Source of the DNA: Methanobacteriota archaeon | Lineage (GTDB): Archaea > Iainarchaeota > Iainarchaeia > JAADDC01 | Reading direction: 5' to 3' | NCBI GenBank assembly: GCA_015662385.1 | Contig: DQUH01000035.1 | Span: forward strand, 1 to 5,467 | DNA length: 5,467 bases | Part shown: positions 1-5,467 of the stretch, one piece after another | Layout of the letters: every line of letters starts with the position of its first letter | How positions within the stretch are numbered: the first letter of the stretch is position 1 | Made by a program: the position numbers and the translations under genes | Notes under the pieces: generated by a model | What the model was told of the DNA's origin: nothing | Seen by the model: the letters and a program-made list of their open reading frames with translations, nothing else | The model's database searches: none

Positions 1-1226
<1,226 letters not shown>

Positions 1227-1358
1227 GGTCCGTCTGGCTCCCTGTGCGTGGCGTCATCCCGCCGTCTGCCCTTCCCCCGCGAGCATAAGCTCACGAGGTG
1301 CACCGGCAACTGCCAGAGGGTTAAAATTCGTGGGGACTATCACCCTCCGGCACCCTGT
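1227..1358 (-). other. Precursor 23S rRNA 5' leader with several hairpins
   Basis: This is the transcribed spacer between the predicted rRNA start point and the mature 23S 5' end. On the minus strand it can form a 10-bp hairpin with a UUAU loop (1298-1289 with 1284-1275, two G-U pairs), a 5-bp hairpin with an AGUU loop (1316-1303), a 4-bp hairpin (1263-1250), and a competing 8-bp stem of CCGGAGGG (1350-1343) with CCCTCTGG (1320-1313). The last overlaps the AGUU hairpin, so they cannot form together. No tRNA, 16S end or C/D-box RNA was recognised. Archaeal pre-23S is normally excised at a bulge-helix-bulge made by leader and trailer; the trailer is outside the window, so that helix cannot be tested. 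Confidence 0.6.
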
Positions 1359-1363
1359 AGTAT

Positions 1364-2149
1364 GTGAGGTGGGAAGCGCTTTTAAAACTTCCGGTACTTT
1401 TCACGTCCAAGAGCGCGAAGACGGTTTTACTTTTAACATTAAATATTATTTATTTTTTGATGGCTCTCATAGCTACGGCCCTCCGAACCGCTTTCCTTGA
1501 CGCGTCCCGCCCCCTTCAGTACGCCCTGCTGTTGTTCGTCGCAGCGCTTTTTGCCCTTGTCGGCGGCCATTTTGTGGGGGGCCTTGCGGTCCTTTCGTAC
1601 GAGCCGGATGTGGGCGCTGTCGTGACTGCCCTCTTGACTGTTCTCCTGTTTTCGTATATCTTTGTCTGGTACGCCTCCGAGCTCTCGGAGTCCCTGAGCC
1701 ACAGGACTTACCTGTCAAAGGAAGAGTTTCTTCTCCGTGGCCTGAGGGTCTTCATCATATGGGTGTTTGTTTATTTAGCCGTGTTTTTATTTTATACCGG
1801 CCTGCCGTACCCCGTCAACGGGCTGCTCGCATTCTTTGTGGCGTTAACTGCTGTTTACGCGTCAGTGGTTGTAGCGGTTGACGGTTGTACGGTTTTTGGT
1901 GCTTTCGTCGAGTCCTTTGCGGTGGTACGGAGCAGGTTTTTCCACGTAGCAGAGTTTGTTGCCCTTTCCGTTTTCCTCCTCCTCCCGGCTTTTCTAATCG
2001 GCGCTGTGGGGGGCTTTCCAGGTACCGTTCTTTCTCTGGTGCTTATTACGGTGGTGGTCATGCCCTGGCTGAGCGCCCACGCGGTGCTCACTTACCTGTA
2101 CAAGTACCCCTTCGTCGTCGCAGCCCTAAACAAACTTGAAGGGCTTTAA
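1364..2149 (+). CDS. Polytopic integral membrane protein, function unknown
   Basis: The 261-residue product is dominated by hydrophobic helices at roughly residues 20-42, 52-77, 84-104, 126-146, 150-173, 194-215 and 220-242, so about seven membrane passes. Short polar loops separate them (SESLSHRTYLSKEE near 108-121; ESFAVVRSRFF near 183-193). There are no catalytic motifs, nucleotide-binding loops or Cys/His clusters, and it was not recognised as a known transporter. The general look, with repeated hydrophobic blocks and a GAFVESFAVVRSRF-type loop, recalls uncharacterised archaeal DUF4013-like membrane proteins, but this is only an impression. The first possible start is GTG at 1364, after a stop at 1358. 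It keeps the first membrane helix whole. ATG at 1460 (residue 33) is the alternative and has a TATA-like box at ideal leaderless distance, but it would cut helix 1 in half. The 3' end overlaps the convergent gene by 24 bp. Confidence 0.8.
   Translation: MRWEALLKLPVLFTSKSAKTVLLLTLNIIYFLMALIATALRTAFLDASRPLQYALLLFVAALFALVGGHFVGGLAVLSYEPDVGAVVTALLTVLLFSYIFVWYASELSESLSHRTYLSKEEFLLRGLRVFIIWVFVYLAVFLFYTGLPYPVNGLLAFFVALTAVYASVVVAVDGCTVFGAFVESFAVVRSRFFHVAEFVALSVFLLLPAFLIGAVGGFPGTVLSLVLITVVVMPWLSAHAVLTYLYKYPFVVAALNKLEGL
1380..1387 (-). promoter_or_regulatory. Predicted TATA box of the 23S rRNA promoter
   Basis: The minus strand reads CCGGAAGTTTTAAAAGCGC here: an 8-base A/T box preceded by a purine run that could be a TFB-recognition element. 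Using the usual archaeal spacing of about 26 bases, transcription would start near 1355-1360, which gives the pre-23S leader. The box is self-complementary, so its direction is inferred from the rRNA downstream. If the membrane-protein gene really starts at 1364, this promoter lies inside its coding sequence. No experimental start site is available. Confidence 0.5.
1430..1437 (+). promoter_or_regulatory. Possible TATA box for a leaderless start of the membrane protein at 1460
   Basis: CTTTTAAC lies in a markedly A/T-rich patch (about 1425-1459) in a GC-rich neighbourhood. Its centre is about 26.5 bases before the ATG at 1460, the same spacing as at the divergent promoter near 3261. This would give a leaderless mRNA starting at residue 33 of the longer reading frame. 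Against it, the patch also encodes a plausible half of membrane helix 1, and other membrane helices of this gene (near 1765-1795) are similarly A/T-rich. Confidence 0.35.
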
Positions 2150-3259
2150 CCCTTCAAAAATACCCTTTACCCTGTCTTCGCCGACCAACAGCTTCTTTGA
2201 AGCCTGTTCAACGCCCTTGACCACCGTTAGGAACTCGCCCCTTTTTACGAACCTTTCCTTGAACTTTTTGTACTCCTCTGCGCCTTCTTCCACCTCAGAC
2301 ACCACCACTTCCAAAGACTGCAGGCTGTTTACCCTCTCAGCCATCTTGTCCGCCCGTACTATGAAGACGTCGCCCACCGTTTTTGCGTCCACGGCCCCGA
2401 AGGAGTACAAAGGCACGCTCGATTTCCTCGCCCCCGGTACGTCCGCCTCGGACCAGAAAATTACCTTTTCCCTCAGCGCGTCCACGATGTCGAGCACCGT
2501 AGGGTCGTCCCCCATGTTTGCAGGTATGTTCACGGAGGGCCTGTCCACGAAACGGTGTTCTGTCAGGTATTCCATGAACCCCCTCAGCCACGCTTTCCTG
2601 CTGGGCGTCCGCATGACGAACGCCTGGGCGTAGGGTAGGTGGGGCCTGCTCTTACCTGCTATGTCCCAGAAGCCCTCGAGGATGTGCTCCGCAGCCCTTT
2701 GCGGGAGGACCTCAAAGAGCGTGTACTGGGTCAGGATCTTGTCCAGAACGCTCTTCTCCACGTCTCCCCGCTCCATAGCCCTTTCCAGGTCGTACATGGG
2801 TATTCCGAGCCGCATGTACCGGGAGTACTCTTCCGTCATCCCCATTTCGATCAGCCTTGCCAGGACGAGCTCGCGGATGAGGGGCGACGTGATCACGGAG
2901 GCGTCGGTGGACCGTATCTTTTCCTCCACTTCCTTGGCAATCCTCTCTGCCAACCCCCTCGTAATCTTTGTCTCCCTGAGCAGTGATTCAACTATGCGCC
3001 TCCTGTTGAAGTGTTCCTGGCGGAAGTCCGTCCTCCAGACCTTTATCCTCATCTCCCTGTAGAACCTTTCGGCGAGCTCCGGGTTAATTTCTTTTAGCGC
3101 GGCGTGTATTTTTGCATCGTCTTTGTAACCTTCGTTTTCCTTCGTCCTGTCCCAGACGTACGCGATCTCTATGTTTGTCGCCCCCATTTCCCTGAGCTTT
3201 TCCGCCACGGATAAGAATTTTTCCGGTACACCCATCAAAGAGATAAGAATGCAAACCAT
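2126..3259 (-). CDS. ATP-cone protein resembling the N-terminus of anaerobic ribonucleotide reductase, without catalytic domain
   Basis: The 377-residue product starts with a small alpha/beta-looking segment (about 2-36, MVCILISLMG then a helix and IEIAYVWDR). Residues about 73-160 read as an ATP-cone: RRRIVESLLRET, GLAERIAKEVEEKI, then ITSPLIRELVLARLIEMG and YSRYMRLGIPMYDLE, a pattern typical of the NrdD ATP-cone. ATP-cones bind ATP or dATP and act as allosteric switches in ribonucleotide reductases and in the repressor NrdR. Residues 171-200 (VLDKILTQYTLFEVLPQRAAEHILEGFWDI) still resemble the NrdD segment that follows. Beyond that, similarity fades. There is only one cysteine (residue 3), no glycyl-radical motif and no zinc-binding cysteines, and NrdD is far longer, so reductase activity is not expected. 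A nucleotide-sensing or regulatory role is inferred. The start could be ATG 3259 or ATG 3235 (residue 9); the latter lies at ideal distance from the shared TATA box, while the former keeps the first beta strand. The C-terminal 110 residues are charged and helical. Confidence 0.88.
   Translation of the reverse strand: MVCILISLMGVPEKFLSVAEKLREMGATNIEIAYVWDRTKENEGYKDDAKIHAALKEINPELAERFYREMRIKVWRTDFRQEHFNRRRIVESLLRETKITRGLAERIAKEVEEKIRSTDASVITSPLIRELVLARLIEMGMTEEYSRYMRLGIPMYDLERAMERGDVEKSVLDKILTQYTLFEVLPQRAAEHILEGFWDIAGKSRPHLPYAQAFVMRTPSRKAWLRGFMEYLTEHRFVDRPSVNIPANMGDDPTVLDIVDALREKVIFWSEADVPGARKSSVPLYSFGAVDAKTVGDVFIVRADKMAERVNSLQSLEVVVSEVEEGAEEYKKFKERFVKRGEFLTVVKGVEQASKKLLVGEDRVKGIFEGLKPFKFV
2136..2157. 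terminator. Perfect hairpin across the convergent gene ends
   Basis: TTGAAGGG (2136-2143) and CCCTTCAA (2150-2157) form an 8-bp stem with a 6-base loop, CTTTAA, which holds the TAA stop of the plus-strand gene. The element lies inside the 24-bp overlap of the two convergent coding regions and just beyond it. On the minus strand it is followed by GTTTGTTTAG, a weak T-rich run that could help termination; on the plus strand no T-run follows directly. Archaeal termination depends mainly on T-tracts, so terminator function is uncertain. It may instead reflect coding constraint (EGLKPF in one frame, KLEGL in the other). Confidence 0.35.
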
Positions 3260-3264
3260 ATAAA
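3258..3264. promoter_or_regulatory. TATA box placed symmetrically between divergent ATGs (possible bidirectional promoter)
   Basis: ATATAAA on the plus strand (TTTATAT on the minus strand) is centred at 3261. That is about 27 bases before the ATG at 3288 of the Lrp-like regulator and 26 bases from the ATG at 3235 inside the divergent ATP-cone gene. Both distances are what archaeal TBP/TFB promoters use for leaderless transcripts. There is no Shine-Dalgarno sequence before either ATG, which agrees with leaderless mRNAs. A second A/T-rich element, CTATATG at 3284-3290, is about 27 bases from the ATG at 3259, so the minus-strand gene could instead use its own box with the longer start. Confidence 0.55.
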
Positions 3265-3287
3265 GGGTTAGAGTGTAAAAATTCTAT

Positions 3288-3779
3288 ATGCGTGACCAGA
3301 GGCTGGACCCCATCGACGTGAAGATCCTTCGCTTCCTCAGCGCCGACGGCAGGACGCCCTTCTCGCACATAGCGCGGAACCTGAACATATCCGACGTTGC
3401 GGTCAAGAAGCGCGTGGAGAAGCTGATCCAGAAAGGCATAATACGTTCCTTCCGGGTGGACATCGACCTGAAAAAGATAGGGTACCCATACACAGTCTTC
3501 TTCGAGATAAAGCCGGACCCTGCAATGGCCAACAACCTGTTCCAGCGGGTCCTCGAGCTCCCCAACGTCATCGAGGCGCACCTGCTCGTGGGGGACTACC
3601 CCATCCTCGTAAAGGCTGTTGCCGGGAGCATCGAAGAGGTAAGGGAGATGGCTGACCTTATAGGAAGGATGGATGGAGTACTGGACCTGAAGTCCTCCGT
3701 TGCGCTGGAGAGCGAGTCGAAACCCCTGGATATTTCGGGGAAGATCTCTCAGAGTTCCCTGGGGGCTGCTGGCAGATGA
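3288..3779 (+). CDS. Lrp/AsnC-family transcriptional regulator
   Basis: The 163-residue product has the classic two-domain plan. An N-terminal AsnC-type helix-turn-helix begins with LDPIDVKILRFLSADGRTPFSHIARNLNIS (6-35) and continues with the recognition-helix region DVAVKKRVEKLIQKGII (36-52). A beta linker (SFRVDIDLKKIGYPYT) leads to a RAM ligand-binding and oligomerisation domain (about 68-141), which includes the characteristic VGDYPILVKA segment (101-110). Length is normal for the family, plus about 20 extra polar residues at the C-terminus. Lrp-type proteins form dimers to octamers and respond to amino acids or related small molecules; the ligand and targets here cannot be told. The ATG is placed at leaderless distance from the TATA box at 3258-3264. 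Its stop overlaps the topoisomerase start (ATGA), so the two are probably co-transcribed and translationally coupled. Possible binding to its own promoter region is inference only. Confidence 0.93.
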   Translation: MRDQRLDPIDVKILRFLSADGRTPFSHIARNLNISDVAVKKRVEKLIQKGIIRSFRVDIDLKKIGYPYTVFFEIKPDPAMANNLFQRVLELPNVIEAHLLVGDYPILVKAVAGSIEEVREMADLIGRMDGVLDLKSSVALESESKPLDISGKISQSSLGAAGR

Positions 3780-5467
3780 TCCTGATCCTCGCCGAGAAAC
3801 CGCTCGCTGGCGAGCGCATTGCAAGGATCCTCTCCGGGGGCAAAGCCAGGCGCAAATATTTCAAAAAACACCCTTACTGGGAGTTCGAGTTTAACGGGAG
3901 GCCGGCGGTGCTGGTACCTCTGAAGGGGCACATAGTCGACGTTGACTTCCCGCAGGAGTACAACAGGTGGACGGAGGAAAGCCTGCGGAAGTTGCTGGAC
4001 GCCCCCCTGATCACAAGGATCACCGAGGGCAACATCGCCCGGCTCCTCACCAGCCTCGCCCCCACGGTGGAGGAAATAGTAATTGCCACCGACGCGGACA
4101 GGGAGGGGGAGGCCATAGGCGTGGAAGCCGCGGAGATCGTTCTTAGAAAGAAGAGGGTCCCGGTACGCCGCGCCTATTTTTCCGCCCTGACGAAAGACGA
4201 CGTGTTGAAGGCTTTTAGGGAGCTGCGGGATCCGGACTACAACCTCGCCGCGTCTGCCCACGCCAGGCGTGAAGTGGACCTCCTCTGGGGAGCAGCGCTC
4301 ACGCGCGCCCTTTCCATTTTTACTGGCCGTAGGGGGAAGCAGTTCCTCTCCGTCGGGCGCGTCCAGTCCCCTACCCTCGCCCTGGTTGTTGAGCGGGAGC
4401 GGGAGATCGAGCGCTTCACCCCCATCCCATACTGGGTGATAGAAGCTTTGCTGGAAGGGGGAGGGAAGGAGTTCAAGGCGGTGTACGCCGAGGGACAGGT
4501 ATGGCAGGAACCCATGGCGAGGATGCTCTACGAGACGGCGAAGAGGGCGGAAACTGCGGAGGTTGTCCGCACCGAGGCGCGTACCGATAAACTCCCCCGC
4601 CCCGTACCCTTCGACACGACCACCTTCCTGCGCGAGGCGAACCACCGCCTCGGGCTGTCAGCTTCAGAGGCTCTGGCCATAGCGGAGCAGCTCTACATGA
4701 AGGGGCTCATCTCGTACCCCCGCACGGACAACCAGACGTACCCCCCCACCCTTGACTTCAGGAAGGTGCTCACGGCGCTGTCTTCCGTCCCTGAGTACCG
4801 ACCTTTTGCCGAGGAGCTCCTCGCACAGGGCGTGTTCCGCCCCTCCTCTGGCAGGAAGACTGAGGACCACCCGCCGATCCATCCCGTGGATGCACCCTCT
4901 GGCAGGCTCTCTGAGAAGGAGCGCAAAGTTTACGACCTCGTCGCCCGGCGTTTTCTGGCAACCCTTTCTGCTCCCGCTGTGGTGGAGCGCAGGAAGCTGC
5001 ACATAAACGTGAACGGCGTTCCCTTCACCGCAGAGGCGAAGAAGGTGGTCCAAAGGGGGTGGACGGCGGTGTACCCCTCGGACGTCAAGGAAACGGACGT
5101 CCCTGCACTGGCCGACGGCACGAGGGTGGCGGTGCGCTCGGTGAAACTCCTCCAGAAAAAGACGAAACCGCCCTCCCGCTACTCGCAGGGTGAACTGATA
5201 AAGAGGATGGAGGCGCTGGGGCTCGGGACCAAGTCTACCCGTGCGGAGATCATCGCGAAGCTCTTCGCCCGCAGGTACGTCTCCGGCAGGAAGAGGATGA
5301 AGCCCACGGACCTCGGGAAGCGCCTGGTAGAGGCCCTCGAGAGGTACGCCCCCGACATAGTCACCCCCGAGATGACGGCCCGTTTGGAAAGGGAAATGGA
5401 CCTTGTGGCGAAGGGTGAAAAGCGAAAGGACGACGTGGTTTCAGAGTCAAAGGACATGCTGTCCAAG
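3776..5467 (+). CDS. topA: DNA topoisomerase IA, archaeal type (3' end beyond window)
   Basis: The enzyme cuts one DNA strand through a phosphotyrosine bond, passes the other strand and reseals, relaxing negative supercoils; it acts in the nucleoid. 564 codons are open to the window edge. The Toprim domain starts at once: catalytic Glu7 in ILAEKP, and the metal-binding motif D106-A-D108-R-E110 in IATDADREGEAIG. SVGRVQSPTLALVVEREREIERF (192-214) and HARREVDLLWGAALTRALS (162-180) are core type IA motifs. The active-site tyrosine is Tyr314 in LISYPRTDNQTYP, followed by HPPIHPV (365-371) and LGLGTKSTRAEII (481-493), the archaeal form of this motif. No helicase domain precedes Toprim, so it is not reverse gyrase. 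Any C-terminal zinc fingers would lie outside the window. The ATG at 3776 overlaps the upstream TGA by the ATGA arrangement; only a weak G-run (3761-3765) could act as a ribosome site, so translation probably depends on coupling. Confidence 0.96.
   Translation, partial: MILILAEKPLAGERIARILSGGKARRKYFKKHPYWEFEFNGRPAVLVPLKGHIVDVDFPQEYNRWTEESLRKLLDAPLITRITEGNIARLLTSLAPTVEEIVIATDADREGEAIGVEAAEIVLRKKRVPVRRAYFSALTKDDVLKAFRELRDPDYNLAASAHARREVDLLWGAALTRALSIFTGRRGKQFLSVGRVQSPTLALVVEREREIERFTPIPYWVIEALLEGGGKEFKAVYAEGQVWQEPMARMLYETAKRAETAEVVRTEARTDKLPRPVPFDTTTFLREANHRLGLSASEALAIAEQLYMKGLISYPRTDNQTYPPTLDFRKVLTALSSVPEYRPFAEELLAQGVFRPSSGRKTEDHPPIHPVDAPSGRLSEKERKVYDLVARRFLATLSAPAVVERRKLHINVNGVPFTAEAKKVVQRGWTAVYPSDVKETDVPALADGTRVAVRSVKLLQKKTKPPSRYSQGELIKRMEALGLGTKSTRAEIIAKLFARRYVSGRKRMKPTDLGKRLVEALERYAPDIVTPEMTARLEREMDLVAKGEKRKDDVVSESKDMLSK

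Noticed and set aside
1299..1355. Possible tRNA in the 23S leader (GGTGC and GCACC ends, D-arm-like GGGTGATAGTCCC)
   Set aside because: No T-loop GTTCGAATC-type motif, no proper anticodon arm, and the D-loop lacks the GG pair; only a stem-like resemblance.
2136..3062. Plus-strand open frames opposite the ATP-cone gene (2136-2633, 2639-2986, 2661-3062)
   Set aside because: They are antisense shadows of a gene with clear domain content, and show no recognisable protein features.
3084..3824. A 246-residue minus-strand frame opposite the Lrp-like gene
   Set aside because: It crosses the divergent promoter and three real genes (antisense to the regulator); composition is that of a reverse-frame shadow.
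3749..4645. A 298-residue minus-strand frame opposite topA
   Set aside because: Long antisense frames are expected in GC-rich coding DNA; the plus strand holds the Toprim and other type IA motifs.
3776..5467. Reverse gyrase instead of topoisomerase I
   Set aside because: The reading frame begins directly with the Toprim domain and has no helicase domain; the upstream gene is a complete Lrp-like regulator.

Overview
The window looks like part of an archaeal genome, most likely a thermophilic TACK-type (Thermoproteota-like) lineage. Three things support this: the first 1.2 kb is the reverse strand of an archaeal-style 23S rRNA, very GC-rich; the promoters look archaeal (TATA boxes about 26 bases before the start codon, with almost no 5' leader); and the type IA topoisomerase has the short archaeal architecture, with the Toprim domain at the very N-terminus. 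The lineage below Archaea cannot be fixed from the sequence alone.

Layout. (1) Bases 1 to about 1226, minus strand: 5' part of the 23S rRNA gene (domain I and most of domain II, through the GTPase-centre region), cut by the window edge. A structured precursor leader of about 130 bases and a TATA box at 1380-1387 precede it. No 16S or tRNA lies upstream, so this 23S seems to be transcribed apart from the 16S. (2) 1364-2149, plus: a polytopic membrane protein of unknown function, diverging from the rRNA. (3) 2126-3259, minus: a protein with an ATP-cone nucleotide-sensing domain, resembling the N-terminal part of anaerobic ribonucleotide reductase (NrdD) but with no room or residues for the catalytic glycyl-radical domain. 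It converges on the membrane gene, and the two coding ends overlap by 24 bp across a perfect hairpin. (4) 3288-3779, plus: an Lrp/AsnC-family regulator. (5) 3776 to the window end, plus: archaeal DNA topoisomerase IA, cut at its 3' end, its ATG overlapping the regulator's stop.

How the genes may relate. The ATP-cone gene and the regulator-topoisomerase pair diverge from a very short gap. One TATA box sits midway between the two candidate ATGs, so a single bidirectional promoter may drive a possible (d)NTP sensor one way and a transcription factor plus topoisomerase the other. No mobile element, CRISPR array or tRNA was seen. The items most worth following are the catalysis-lacking NrdD-like protein, the symmetric promoter, the freestanding 23S with its unusual leader, and two apparent departures from normally conserved 23S motifs.
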